The notes below the pieces were generated by a model. That model ran no database searches, was not told the origin of the DNA, and was given only the letters and a program-made list of their open reading frames with translations. From assembly GCF_028683135.1 (NCBI RefSeq), contig NZ_JAJUBB010000001.1, positions 372,001 to 436,000 on the forward strand: a stretch of 64,000 bases of DNA. Direction: 5' to 3'. Origin of the DNA: Enterovibrio qingdaonensis (lineage in GTDB: Bacteria > Pseudomonadota > Gammaproteobacteria > Enterobacterales > Vibrionaceae). The position numbers and the translations under genes are program-made. Position 1 is the stretch's first letter, and each line of letters starts with the position of its first letter. Shown piece by piece: positions 37,901 through 46,545 of the stretch.

Positions 37901-38274
37901 ATGCAACCACAAATGAGGTGAAACAGGTTCGAGCTGAAGTGATTGTTGATCAGAATGGTATTCGCATCGAAAAAGTGAAACCACTGTCGCTTGAGACCTC
38001 GCTCAATGATTGTTCAGGGAAGGTATTCAAAGGTAAAACCCTTACCTTATCAAACGACGAATCACGTTTAACATTCTGCCCCTACAACGTCCCTTACACG
38101 CATCACCGTTCTGCGCTGCTGGAAGACAAGAGCACGTTAGACGACAGCACTTATCGATTTGATATCGTGCTTACCGAAGAGATGGTCGATAAAACGTTTA
38201 CGCTGGAATTTTCTGATAACAATCAAGGACGTTCCCTCGTTTCGCCGGTTACCGTGAATTTTAGCCAACACTAA
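34963..38274 (+). CDS. Secreted M64-family (IgA peptidase-like) metalloprotease
   Basis: The protein has 1103 residues. It starts at a GTG with AGGAG upstream and has a signal peptide (MILATLLVSNQGAAIAQPS). The zinc motif with its downstream third ligand region, HELGHSFADLHDEY (residues 753-766), matches peptidase family M64, in which HExxH is followed by a DEY motif. About 600 residues before the catalytic part are not familiar to me. After it comes an Ig-like region (FKWFINGVYQPQYDN, residues about 900-960) and a further beta-rich C-terminus. It should be exported and digest proteins outside the cell. It stands alone in an AT-rich context, with a terminator-like hairpin after it. Confidence 0.8.
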   Translation: MNKTAWMILATLLVSNQGAAIAQPSHESINSDANSRNYPIGQDYSKLQVFIDSNGEIDFQSDTLERLFGNLYQAETLPIYKAFFLNNKNITVNDHNQLNALALEANQFNQNIQTLHNLNGAAKRFDLTNFNKAISVKYLNKVSGILDLISTSSQSKDYVSLAALIEPANAFTLQKAIINYNEEARSILGNASSIYVDPYTSQTNNVMSNYAANVLTSSDGISFGNIKPEMAPNSGSKVFVIRDDIYTFWNNSSALSYVLLNAINVNAQFEENYTITQRESVDPQLAAYVAGHDLPFSFVNEPLSAETHSAYYANIEKGNPHACADIEAFIKQGGDLYVYHDHTDYADGDYGALQGTCVPRLVAQYYDINLNTRRDTYAREYSVNLNTAPYTYAHGIQGQPDQQSPALGGSYDGEMYDANVMSGDKHQPIVSSLQLLVNAGIDDQLSSLQDAFLTAYREQNAQNYYLALIQIHKVLDNIAYVDPTLEHRGHNIHLTNNVFNYSLYEYSVNGGLSYQPMTSNTIRLHNQTYRPGDIRVKIKADYADLLGFGDGEVRFNSQIDYDPSTLPVIDFDNPIYVSADGNHKQYIGRTDGKGWDLVITGDGYLATDKALFDMHVKNALEAFLSYDNLLPHMALYNIHSVFVPSNERGADWTIEEGCHPVTFDNCQIATWAPSNNPEYKNDKDTVFDAGFYVGGAHSQARGLAVNDGLVKYHVETVVPQHDMILAMVNTNVYGGLGGNIPTANKMNPHVFVHELGHSFADLHDEYSDSGDIGPANFCDSNVCSDFNFVPWKHFLPGDVTIDTVCKETTASCPSGTAGWYEGGKYQPTGMWRSTDISIMRSNGYPFHAYNAERWANRLYQKAGYFSIISPQHASLNQSQMYVNFADQSNQVFAFNPSVEFHELNGSVERVQSFKWFINGVYQPQYDNAKTLQHGAYESGSYNVKLVAKDETGIIVIEEGTVSKFEWHVTNNSPYATATEYATTNEVKQVRAEVIVDQNGIRIEKVKPLSLETSLNDCSGKVFKGKTLTLSNDESRLTFCPYNVPYTHHRSALLEDKSTLDDSTYRFDIVLTEEMVDKTFTLEFSDNNQGRSLVSPVTVNFSQH

Positions 38275-38301
38275 TTTCAAACGGCGATATGTGAAAATAA
38301 A

Positions 38302-38327
38302 ACAAGGGCAGCATCCGCTGCCCTTGT
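38302..38327. terminator. Bidirectional terminator between the protease and antiporter genes
   Basis: ACAAGGGCAGC (38302-38312) pairs perfectly with GCTGCCCTTGT (38317-38327). On the minus strand a T-rich stretch follows. The 11-bp stem lies 28 bases after the protease stop and 40 bases after the antiporter stop. Confidence 0.75.
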
Positions 38328-38366
38328 CTCACCTTGAGAACCCTCTTAGTTACCTCGAAACCCCAC

Positions 38367-39575
38367 TCATCCTCCTTGCTTTAATAACTTCGCTGTAATC
38401 AAGGGGTAAACAATCAGAGAAAACAGAATCATCACAAACGCAGAGGCGAGAAACAGCGGTTGATATTCAAACGAGGAAGGCAAAAGCAAAATCAAGGCAA
38501 CGGATACCGCACCTCTCGCCCCTGAGAAGTTCAACAACCAGAACTCCATGGTTGAAAGAGCGGCACCGTCGATTTTCATAAAGGGCTTCAAGAGAAATAA
38601 GGCGGTAAAACGCCCCAAGAAAAGGAGGCTAAGAGCGAGCACAACCATCCAAACCGAGAAAGCCGTACCTTGTGTTAATACGACAAAACTCGTGCCGAGC
38701 AAGAAGAACAACAATGCATTGGCAGCGTAATCGAGGTATTCCCAAACTTTCTCTTCCGCCTCACGGTTAGCGCGGTCTTCATCCGGCTTATAGCCGTAGG
38801 CCAAAGCCGCTGCAAACACGGCCAAAATACCGGAAAAGTGGAATGATTCAGCAATAACAAAACTGCCATACGCAAGCGCGAGTGTAATGTTCGTGGTGAG
38901 TATGTAGTACGAAGAATGCATGAAACGCAAAATGGCTCTAGCACCTCGCCCTAGCACTACCCCAGTCACAAGTGCGCCGACAATGTGAGTCACTAAACTT
39001 ACGCTGGTATCAAGCCAACTAAAACTGGTCGAGGTGAAGATCAGAAGAGCCAGTATTCCCGCCACAGTGACAACGAAACCATCATTTAAAATAGACTCGC
39101 CCTCTATAAGCAATTTCTGGTTTTCTGAAATGCTTTCATCGCCTTTAAATAAGGCGCTGACCGCGAGAGGATCGGTGGCCGAAATAATCACCCCAAACAG
39201 TAAAGCGGGTAACAAAGGCACATTCAGCAACCAGTGAACAGCAGTACCAATTACAGTCATGCTGATGATGATACCTAGCGTACCTGCCAGCAGCGCAGGA
39301 ACAATAATCGGCCGGAAATGAAAAAGGCACATTTTCTTGGTTGATGCGAAGATCAACAGCGGAACAAATACATATAAAACCACTTTCGGATCCATGACCA
39401 AAGGTGGCAGTTCCAACGCACTAAATGACGACAACCAACCGTAAGCCAGCCCTGCCATTAATATCCAGATGATGTCTGTAAACACCATCCAGCGTTCGGA
39501 AATATAGAAAATGATATTCAGGGCCATCCACCCTAAAACCGCGTAGGTAACCAATGCGGGTACTGATTCGGTCAT
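38367..39575 (-). CDS. CPA1-family Na+/H+ antiporter (NhaP-like)
   Basis: The protein has 402 residues with about 12 membrane segments. The CPA1 ion-binding stretches are ISATDPLAVSALFK (residues about 140) and EGESILNDGFVVTV (about 165), with the conserved ND pair of this family. GRFTALFLLKP and FSGARGAVSVAL follow. It exports Na+ or K+ in exchange for H+, which fits a marine lifestyle. A GTG at 39614 would add 13 residues; the ATG at 39575 is preferred because the membrane core begins there. Confidence 0.88.
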   Translation of the reverse strand: MTESVPALVTYAVLGWMALNIIFYISERWMVFTDIIWILMAGLAYGWLSSFSALELPPLVMDPKVVLYVFVPLLIFASTKKMCLFHFRPIIVPALLAGTLGIIISMTVIGTAVHWLLNVPLLPALLFGVIISATDPLAVSALFKGDESISENQKLLIEGESILNDGFVVTVAGILALLIFTSTSFSWLDTSVSLVTHIVGALVTGVVLGRGARAILRFMHSSYYILTTNITLALAYGSFVIAESFHFSGILAVFAAALAYGYKPDEDRANREAEEKVWEYLDYAANALLFFLLGTSFVVLTQGTAFSVWMVVLALSLLFLGRFTALFLLKPFMKIDGAALSTMEFWLLNFSGARGAVSVALILLLPSSFEYQPLFLASAFVMILFSLIVYPLITAKLLKQGG

Positions 39576-39787
39576 GCTCAGCCTTGTTGCCTTTTGTGAT
39601 TGACGAATACCCACAAAGCTAGATGGAAAAGAGGCTGTCCCGCCATGTATACCGTTGAGAAACCGCCGATTTGAATCTCTCGGTGCAGAAAATGAGGTAG
39701 ATAAGGGACAAGATGAGGAAATAGCGTCACTGAGGAGACTGTTCGAAAAGGCCGGGCGGCGCGATTACGCCGCCCAAGCAGGGCTAT

Positions 39788-40270
39788 TTACGGCGTAATT
39801 TCAAATATGGAGTCAATAATAATGGGCAAATTGCCACGAAGTGAAACCGCACCAAACACCGATCGCGCATGAACCCCTTTCTCACCTAGCACTGTGGCAA
39901 ACAAATCGGAGCAGCCATCTAGCACTTTAGGGTGTTGCTCAAAATCTTCAGTGGCATTAACGAAACCCTGAATTTTCACCACACGTGCAATTTTATCGAG
40001 TGAGCCTAATTCAAGTTTTACCGCAGCCAGAATATCTAAACCCGTGACTTTAGCGAATTCGTAGCCTTCGTCGACGCTGTATTCCCGTCCAAGTTTGCCT
40101 TTTGGAACTGCGTCTAATCCGGCCATTGGCCCTTTGCCGGAGACATAAAGAAGGTTCCCCGTGCGCACGCAATTGGTGTAATTCGCTTGGGGATTGGAAG
40201 CCTTTGGGAGCCTGAGTCCCAATTCAATGAGCCGTTGTTCTGCGTCTAAGTCTGCGATAGCGTCTGTCAT
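39788..40270 (-). CDS. RidA/YjgF-family protein
   Basis: The protein has 160 residues. NCVRTGNLLYVSGKGPM, the central VKIQGFVNATEDFEQHP and the end PIIIDSIFEI fit the larger RidA-like group, whose members act on reactive enamine/imine intermediates or related small molecules. AAGGA precedes the ATG. It lies about 110 bases downstream of an SDR gene on the same strand and may be cotranscribed with it. Confidence 0.85.
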   Translation of the reverse strand: MTDAIADLDAEQRLIELGLRLPKASNPQANYTNCVRTGNLLYVSGKGPMAGLDAVPKGKLGREYSVDEGYEFAKVTGLDILAAVKLELGSLDKIARVVKIQGFVNATEDFEQHPKVLDGCSDLFATVLGEKGVHARSVFGAVSLRGNLPIIIDSIFEITP

Positions 40271-40379
40271 GGCTGTCCTTAACCATTTTAAGTGAGTGGC
40301 TATTTCAAACTAACAAGAATGCCTCCGCGGTCTCAACGACAACGGAGGCCAACTTACTCGCATTTTCCTATGAAACGGG

Positions 40380-40994
40380 TTACACCGGATTCCCAGCAAA
40401 ACATTTCAGCGTTTTACCGGTTTCCAATCCCATAACGGCGCGTTTGTAGAACTGAGCTACATCTTTCGCAGGGATTGCGAAGAACCCCGGGAAGAAAGCA
40501 CCGTATGTGTCTTTAGACTCTTCCAACATCGCCGGGCTGACAACGTTGATTCGAATACCTCGCGGTGCTTCAATAGCAGCCGCTTTTGCATAAGATTCAA
40601 CCGCACCATTAATTGCTGTCGCACTTGAACCACAAGCGATTGGCGTATCAGAAATAATGCCTGTCGTCAGGGTCACGCTACCGCCATCATTCAGGTAATT
40701 AACCGCCTCTTCGGTCACACGCACCTGTCCAAGCAGTTTGCTTTCAATACCCACATACCAATCTTCATCATTCAGCTCACCAAACGGTTTAAACGCAAGC
40801 TCACCAACGGCATTGATTATTGCATCGACCTTGCCCATTTGTTCGAACGCAGTTTTCACGGATTCTCGGCTACGTATATCGATACGAATATCACCGGAGT
40901 TTGCGCCTAAGGTAACGATTTCATGGTCATTCCCTAGCAATTCCACCACTGCACGCCCAATCGTTCCGCTGGCTCCAATCACTGCAATTTTCAT
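40380..40994 (-). CDS. Short-chain dehydrogenase/reductase
   Basis: The protein has 204 residues, a short SDR. The cofactor motif is GASGTIGRAVVELLG. The middle shows INAVGELAFKPFGEL and SVTLTTGIISDTPI in place of the usual Ser/Tyr arrangement. The catalytic YxxxK is seen as SYAKAAAIEAP with a Tyr and Lys spaced differently (Y-A-K), which is unusual. The substrate is unknown. GGAG lies before the ATG. The LysR gene at 41107 is divergent and probably regulates it. Confidence 0.8.
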   Translation of the reverse strand: MKIAVIGASGTIGRAVVELLGNDHEIVTLGANSGDIRIDIRSRESVKTAFEQMGKVDAIINAVGELAFKPFGELNDEDWYVGIESKLLGQVRVTEEAVNYLNDGGSVTLTTGIISDTPIACGSSATAINGAVESYAKAAAIEAPRGIRINVVSPAMLEESKDTYGAFFPGFFAIPAKDVAQFYKRAVMGLETGKTLKCFAGNPV

Positions 40995-41106
40995 TTTCTT
41001 TCTCCATCTCTATCTGCGTTATTGTTTCGATGATGGAAATGTATTGCATTGCATCGCCGTGAAAAACCGCATAAATTCACCACATTGTTTACTTTTTGGA
41101 TTCAAT

Positions 41107-42018
41107 ATGAACCTTACTCATCTAGAGTCATTTCTTCACGTAGCCAAACAAGGGAGTTTCTCTGCGGCTGCCGATGCGCTCAACGTCTCCAAGGGGCTCA
41201 TCTCTCGTCATGTAAAGGCACTGGAGTCCGACCTGGCCTGCACGCTTTTCCACCGCACGACCCGCACAGTAACCCTAACCGAAGCCGGTGAGGCTCTATT
41301 AGAAAAAGCACGAAAGATTGAATTGCTCGCCTTGGAAGCCAGTAAGGAAATTGAAGACTTAACGCAAGATAATGCAGGCACGATTCGATTCACAGCTCCT
41401 GCAGGCCTTGGTGATAAGATCTGTGAAACCATGGTTGCTACCTATGCGAAAAAATATCCCAATGTAAATATTGTTCTGGATTTCGATACCGACATTAAAG
41501 ATGTCGAATTTGGTGGTTTTGATATTGCTCTGCGTGCTCACGACGACTTGCCGGATAACTTGGTTGCGAGGCGATTGGGATCACTAAAAAACGTTTTGGT
41601 TGCTTCTCCCACTTGGCTTAAACAACACCCAATCCATACTCCCAACGATCTTTTGAGCCTCGAGTGCATCCAAAGTTGTTTTGTTAGCAGTTGGAATAAT
41701 TGGCTATTGATGAATGACGAAGGGACGGAACTAACGATTCAAACACAAGGTAAGTTATCTTGCTCGACTTATGCTGGAACAATGGCTCTTACCCTAGCAA
41801 ACCTCGGGGTTGCTAACTTGCCCTTGCATGTCGTTGAAGAGCAGTTGGCGCAAGGCCATTTGGTACAAGTGCTTCCATCATGGCGATCTCGTCTTCATAA
41901 CCTCCATGTGATCTACGCAAAACAACGTTTTTACCCCATAAAGTTAAGAGACTTCATTGATACCGTCATGGCATGGCGAAATACACATTCTCACTGGTTT
42001 ATCGAAGGCACTCTATAA
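41107..42018 (+). CDS. LysR-family regulator
   Basis: The protein has 303 residues. The N-terminal helix-turn-helix is MNLTHLESFLHVAKQGSFSAAADALNVSKGLISRHVKALE (cited from residues 1-40; core GSFSAAADALNVSKG). The effector domain is of the CrgA-like group (GTIRFTAPAGLG, FDIALRAHDD). The start at 41107 matches the family; a longer frame from 40738 lies over the SDR gene and is rejected. It is divergent from the SDR-RidA pair, its likely target. Confidence 0.88.
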   Translation: MNLTHLESFLHVAKQGSFSAAADALNVSKGLISRHVKALESDLACTLFHRTTRTVTLTEAGEALLEKARKIELLALEASKEIEDLTQDNAGTIRFTAPAGLGDKICETMVATYAKKYPNVNIVLDFDTDIKDVEFGGFDIALRAHDDLPDNLVARRLGSLKNVLVASPTWLKQHPIHTPNDLLSLECIQSCFVSSWNNWLLMNDEGTELTIQTQGKLSCSTYAGTMALTLANLGVANLPLHVVEEQLAQGHLVQVLPSWRSRLHNLHVIYAKQRFYPIKLRDFIDTVMAWRNTHSHWFIEGTL

Positions 42019-42448
42019 TGGGACACACTGGAACACCGCATCACAGTGGTCAACCTGACAAAACTGCAATCTTATAATGCACTGAAATATCGTAAATTTA
42101 GGTGTTATGCCGTTGATACAACTGTTGCCTAAGCCGTAAAATATCGCACCTCTATTGCCCTCCGATCTCAATCTTCCCTGGGCAAATTTGACTTACAGTT
42201 GAAGTAAACAACGCTTTTCGATCTCGTAGTCGACACCACTCTAGCTTTTCACGAACCCATGTGTTCGAAAACCATGGATTCTAGAATCCCTACTCAGCGA
42301 TGTCCTACGCAGATGGTCGTAGTGCCGAAGAGGTGTTCGAAATATTGCCTGTCGAACAATTCTTATCGCTGTGTATCACTTCCGGCGAATTAGTCATTAC
42401 CGAACTGCCCTATGCTGAAAAGATAACAATAATGTTAAGGATCCACTC
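42019..42448. other. Intergenic region upstream of clcA
   Basis: About 430 bases. A 62-codon frame at 42300-42488 has no ribosome site I can support and overlaps clcA out of frame. It is left uncalled. I see no terminator after the LysR gene. Confidence 0.4.
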
Positions 42449-43864
42449 ATGTCTAATGCGCCCGATGAGCAGCAGGATGAAACGTTAACCGCCAGACCGC
42501 GCTCCAGTGTCATGCGACGCTTTCTCGCAAATCATCAAAGTCCGCTTTCTATACTCATTTTGTCTGTTTTTGTCGGCGTTTTCGCTGGCTTGCTTTGTAC
42601 CTTCTTCGACATTGCGATCGATTGGGTGGTAGAGCAACGCCACCAATGGGTTGCTCAACACGATGGCATTTCGTTTTTGACCATTTTGGTTGTCGTTGTC
42701 ACGAGTGCTCTACTCTCCGCATTTGGCTTTTTCCTCGTTAAAGCTGTTGCGCCTGAAGCCGCAGGCTCGGGGATCCCAGAAATTGAAGGGGCACTAGATG
42801 GACTAAGACCCGTACGTTGGTGGCGCGTTATCCCCGTGAAGTTTTTTGGTGGCATAGGCGCAATCGGTGCAGGTTTGGTTCTTGGACGTGAAGGGCCTTC
42901 CGTGCAAATGGGGGCCAGTGTTGGACGCATGATGACGGATATTTTCCGCCTAAAAGACGATGAAAGCCGCCATACTCTTGTTGCCTCAGGCGCAGCCGCA
43001 GGTTTAGCCGCAGCTTTTAATGCGCCGCTCGCCGGCATCATGTTTGTCGTTGAAGAGATGCGCCCGCAGTTTAAGTACAATCTGATTTCTGTAAAAGCCG
43101 TCATCATTGCATCAATCATGGCAACCATCACCTATCGAAGTCTGATGGGACAAGGCGCGATGATCCCGCTACCCGCAAGCCTTGAAGTTCCATTGGTTGC
43201 GTTACTGTTATTTCTGGTGCTTGGCTTGGTCTTTGGTGGCATTGGCGTTTGCTTTAATCAATTGGTTGTCATGACCATGGACCGATTTGAGCAAATCCAT
43301 CAAAACAAACTGTCACGTTTTGTCGGGATTGGCGCGCTCCTTGGCGCATCATTTGGTTTGCTGGTCATGCTGTTGCCTTCGCTCAGTGGTGGTGGTGTCG
43401 CAATCATTCCCGAAGCTGCAGAAGGAAAGCTGGCTATCGCTGCACTCGTCGCGCTTTTCCTCGCAAGAACTATCGCTACGTTAGTGTGTTTTGGCTCGGG
43501 CGCGCCAGGTGGTGTTTTCGCCCCAATGCTCGCGCTAGGTACCCTATTTGGCACCTGCTTTGGTATTGGCGCAATGCATTTCTTTCCGTCATTGGAAATC
43601 ACAGCAGGTATGTTCGCCGTTGCTGGGATGGGCGCACTATTTGCCGCAACGGTACGCGCACCAATCACTGGGATTTTGTTGGTGATCGAGTTGACCCACA
43701 AGTATGAGCTCATCTTACCGCTGCTTATCACCACACTAGGCGCAACGATGACAGCGCAAGCTCTCGGTGGAAAGCCGCTTTATAGCCAGCTATTGCAGCG
43801 TTCGTTGGCGAAGCAAAAAGCCAAAGAAGAAGAAAGCGAAAGCCAAGAGCAACCTACCGCATAA
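42449..43864 (+). CDS. clcA: H+/Cl- exchange transporter ClcA
   Basis: The protein has 471 residues of the CLC family, close to E. coli ClcA. The ion pathway motifs are present: GSGIPEIEGALDG, the gating Glu in GREGPSVQMG and the proton-side Glu in VVEEMRPQFKYNLIS, plus GAPGGVFAPML. It exchanges two Cl- for one H+ across the inner membrane and supports acid resistance. AAGGA precedes the ATG. A Rho-independent terminator overlaps the stop codon. Confidence 0.95.
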   Translation: MSNAPDEQQDETLTARPRSSVMRRFLANHQSPLSILILSVFVGVFAGLLCTFFDIAIDWVVEQRHQWVAQHDGISFLTILVVVVTSALLSAFGFFLVKAVAPEAAGSGIPEIEGALDGLRPVRWWRVIPVKFFGGIGAIGAGLVLGREGPSVQMGASVGRMMTDIFRLKDDESRHTLVASGAAAGLAAAFNAPLAGIMFVVEEMRPQFKYNLISVKAVIIASIMATITYRSLMGQGAMIPLPASLEVPLVALLLFLVLGLVFGGIGVCFNQLVVMTMDRFEQIHQNKLSRFVGIGALLGASFGLLVMLLPSLSGGGVAIIPEAAEGKLAIAALVALFLARTIATLVCFGSGAPGGVFAPMLALGTLFGTCFGIGAMHFFPSLEITAGMFAVAGMGALFAATVRAPITGILLVIELTHKYELILPLLITTLGATMTAQALGGKPLYSQLLQRSLAKQKAKEEESESQEQPTA

Positions 43865-43891
43865 AAAAAGCCGCGATTAGCGGCTTTTTTA
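43865..43891 (+). terminator. Terminator of clcA
   Basis: AAAAAGCCGC (43865-43874) pairs with GCGGCTTTTT (43880-43889) over a 5-base loop, with a T-run within and after the stem. It serves the convergent small membrane protein gene as well. Confidence 0.9.
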
Positions 43892-43901
43892 TCTTTCGGT
43901 G

Positions 43902-44267
43902 TTAAGCATTTGATTCGCGACGGTGATTGTATGGGCTGTGGAGATCGGTGAGCGATTTCGCGCCATACATTCCTCGGTAAAATACCCACAAGTAAGTAAC
44001 ACTTGCAGTGATCAACCCAATTCCCAAAGGTATCAAGATCAGGTTAATCAAAGCCAAAGGCAGAGCAACCCAAAACGTGTTAATAATCCATTGGAAATGA
44101 TCGGCGTACATATCTTCACCAGCAGCAATTGCTTCTTTACGTTTGATGTACGCAAAGACTGCGCCAGCAAGACTGAAAATACCAAACGTCAGCAAGCCAC
44201 TAAGAAGGAGCATATACGCGATCATCGTGGGAGATTTAAATTTTGAAGGCTTTGTATCTGTTGTCAT
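43902..44267 (-). CDS. DUF4870-like small membrane protein
   Basis: The protein has 121 residues with three membrane segments: TMIAYMLLLSGLLTFGIFSLAGAVFAYIKRKEA (core of segment 1 near residues 15-40), HFQWIINTFWVALPLALI and IGLITASVTYLWVFYRG. The HFQWIINTFW and YRGMYGAKSL patterns fit this group of small membrane proteins of unknown function. It is convergent with clcA and precedes the DUF2127-like gene on the same strand by 190 bases. Confidence 0.75.
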   Translation of the reverse strand: MTTDTKPSKFKSPTMIAYMLLLSGLLTFGIFSLAGAVFAYIKRKEAIAAGEDMYADHFQWIINTFWVALPLALINLILIPLGIGLITASVTYLWVFYRGMYGAKSLTDLHSPYNHRRESNA

Positions 44268-44456
44268 TGTTATTGTGCTTTTTTTACTAAAGTGTGAAAA
44301 AAGCGCATGGTAATAGATAAAATTGACCTAAATCAACATATAAGCATCTTTTGCGATAAAAAAAGACAACACCAGTCTTTATCGCTCAAATCTCCACCAT
44401 TAACGTCAATAAAATGCCAATCAAGAGTCAGAAAATAGCCACTTAGTTTTATAACG

Positions 44457-44930
44457 TTAAGCTGTTTTGCGTTTATTTTCTTTTCTTCGTTTAGAAATCA
44501 CTAACGCCATATAACCGATGATGATCAAATTTGTCACCAACGCTAAAATTGGCAGTACTTTACCGGTCGTAACCACTTCATACACTTCAAAAGGCACATA
44601 GATTGCGCCACTTGCGAGAGCAAACCACTCTGTCCACGCGTATGCTCGCCAAAGTCCATAGGCCTCTATCAATCTGACCGCGGCATAAAGCACGGTGCCC
44701 ACTGCCAGTATTGTCAGGTTCTTGTCATCAACATTTGCCAGAGCTTCATGGATAACACTGGGGATTTCGCCTGCTGGGTTCAGCCTCAAATGCGTTAATA
44801 AGGCTTCACACATCGCTTGAATTTTTGGCCCACCCAGCTCATGCAGTGCTAAGCCTACTGCCAAAGCCAGCAAGCCTTTACTTGCTTCCAAAATTGCAAT
44901 GGCCCGCAACCCTTTAGGCTGTGAATTCAT
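44457..44930 (-). CDS. DUF2127-like membrane protein
   Basis: The protein has 157 residues with about four membrane segments. GLRAIAILEASKGLLALAVG at the N-terminus, VGTVLYAAVRLIEAYGLW, and WTEWFALASGAIYVPFEVYE are typical of DUF2127 proteins. Their function is unknown. The C-terminus is basic (SKRRKENKRKTA) and probably cytoplasmic. Confidence 0.82.
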   Translation of the reverse strand: MNSQPKGLRAIAILEASKGLLALAVGLALHELGGPKIQAMCEALLTHLRLNPAGEIPSVIHEALANVDDKNLTILAVGTVLYAAVRLIEAYGLWRAYAWTEWFALASGAIYVPFEVYEVVTTGKVLPILALVTNLIIIGYMALVISKRRKENKRKTA

Positions 44931-45343
44931 GTTAACTGCGCCTTCTGTGAGATAGTTCTATTTTGGGCCGTATTCTCTGGACTGTTCGTTGCAGGGTCAA
45001 GAAATACCTAAACTAAGGGGGGTGACTTCGGCAACTATCATGGACACTTACTTCGTTATGCCAACTTTACACATGGGCGCATAGCTTCAAGGAAGGGAAG
45101 TAAGAAGTTCGGTTATCCGTGTGAATACAAAAAGTGCCTGACGCTGCACCTAAAAATAAGCAAGCACTGCCTCATTACCAAAAAAACACAACATACTTAA
45201 CTGCCTGATACGCGAGAAGGCGTATTGCGAACATCGCCTTAACATAACGCGACACTTTCGGGTAAATATTGGCCAATCAAACATCTGCCTCTTTCCTTTT
45301 TGACTGAAAACGCAGTAGTATCAAGAGGCTTACTTAAGCAAAT
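44931..45343. other. Intergenic region upstream of the FMN riboswitch
   Basis: About 410 bases with promoter space for ribB and the divergent DUF2127-like gene. I see no gene or other element in it. Confidence 0.5.
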
Positions 45344-45482
45344 TATTCTCAGGGCGGGGCGAAATTCCCCACCGGCGGTATATCAGAAATGATGAGCCCG
45401 CGAGCGCCCAAACCTAGTTTGGGGTCAGCAGATTTGGTGAGATGCCAAAGCCGACGGTTAGAGTCCGGATGAAAGAGGATGA
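45344..45482 (+). promoter_or_regulatory. FMN riboswitch (RFN element)
   Basis: The conserved FMN aptamer runs from TTCTCAGGGCGGGG through CCCCACCGGCGGTA, GAGCCCGCGAGCGC, GTCAGCAGATTTGGTGAGA and CCGACGGTTAGAGTCCGGAT. It binds flavin mononucleotide and shuts down downstream expression. The sequence before ribB contains GCCCTGATTCTGGTA, a block I also know from the enterobacterial ribB leader. Confidence 0.97.
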
Positions 45483-45605
45483 TAAAAATACGCCATGTTT
45501 TGGTGTGCGCTTGCGTATATTCCATTTTTGGCTGTATTGCTTGTGGATCTCATTTCCACGGCTCATCTATGCCCTGATTCTGGTATTAATAACGTTGGAG
45601 TTACC

Positions 45606-46268
45606 ATGAATCAGACACACACTTCACTTCTTGCCGAGTTCGGCACTCCTCTTGAACGTGTAGAAGTTGCACTTGAAGCCCTTCGCGAAGGCCGTGGCGT
45701 ATTGTTGCTAGACGACGAAGACCGCGAGAACGAAGGCGACATTATTTATTCTGTAGACCACCTGACAACACAGCAAATGGCTCTGATGATCCGCGAATGT
45801 AGCGGTATCGTGTGCCTATGTCTCCCTGAAGAACAAGCAGATAAGCTGGAACTTCAACCTATGGTGGTAAACAACAACAGTGCCAATCAAACCGCATTCA
45901 CTGTCTCTATCGAAGCGAAAGTTGGCGTGACCACCGGTGTATCAGCAGCAGACCGTGTGACGACCATTAAAACGGCATCTAACCCTCATGCGAAACCAAC
46001 TGACTTGGCGCGTCCTGGACACGTATTCCCTCTTCGCGCCCGCAAAGGTGGCGTCCTCACACGCCGTGGTCACACAGAAGGCACGATCGATCTGATGCAA
46101 ATGGCTGGACTTTCTCCAGCGGGTGTACTTTGTGAAGTGCAAAACGAAGATGGTTCAATGGCGAAAACCCCAGAGATCATTGCATTCGGCAAGAAACACA
46201 ACATGCCAGTACTGACCATTGAAGACATGGTGCAGTACCGCCTTTCTCAGGCTGCCAATATTGCTTAA
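45606..46268 (+). CDS. ribB: 3,4-dihydroxy-2-butanone-4-phosphate synthase
   Basis: The protein has 220 residues, the length of stand-alone RibB. It makes the four-carbon precursor of riboflavin from ribulose 5-phosphate. The active-site loop [13 protein letters not shown], the STEP-like region [24 protein letters not shown], and [20 protein letters not shown] are present. GGAG precedes the ATG at 45606. An upstream frame from 45495 would run over the riboswitch expression platform and is rejected. It is controlled by the FMN riboswitch at 45344-45482. Confidence 0.96.
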   Translation: MNQTHTSLLAEFGTPLERVEVALEALREGRGVLLLDDEDRENEGDIIYSVDHLTTQQMALMIRECSGIVCLCLPEEQADKLELQPMVVNNNSANQTAFTVSIEAKVGVTTGVSAADRVTTIKTASNPHAKPTDLARPGHVFPLRARKGGVLTRRGHTEGTIDLMQMAGLSPAGVLCEVQNEDGSMAKTPEIIAFGKKHNMPVLTIEDMVQYRLSQAANIA

Positions 46269-46287
46269 CGCTATGTAAATATGAACG

Positions 46288-46316
46288 GCGGTAGAAAAAG
46301 CGCATGTTTCTACCGC
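46288..46316 (+). terminator. Hairpin after ribB
   Basis: GCGGTAGAAA (46288-46297) pairs perfectly with TTTCTACCGC (46307-46316). No T-run follows. It lies 20 bases after the ribB stop and probably protects or ends the transcript. Confidence 0.55.
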
Positions 46317-46545
46317 AATTCTCAACATTTTTGTTACGTGCAAATAATAGGCACAATGAGCTTTAATGTTAAAAATAGCCACTACTGACACGCCTACCAT
46401 CTCATCAATACCCCTCAAGCCCCCTCAATCATTCATAACTTCAATATTATAAAAGATACTAATTATTAGCATTCACAATGCAAATTGCCCCAAGTTGTTA
46501 AAAATATAAAAATTCCTTATTACGACAAGTGTATAAGGACATTTT

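Noticed and set aside
40738-41106. N-terminal extension of the LysR gene over the SDR gene
   Set aside because: The extra 123 residues are antisense to the SDR and unlike LysR proteins. The family start MNLTHLES lies at 41107.
42300-42488. A 62-codon plus-strand frame before clcA
   Set aside because: It has no ribosome site I can support and overlaps clcA out of frame by 40 bases. It could be a real small gene, but there is nothing to show it.
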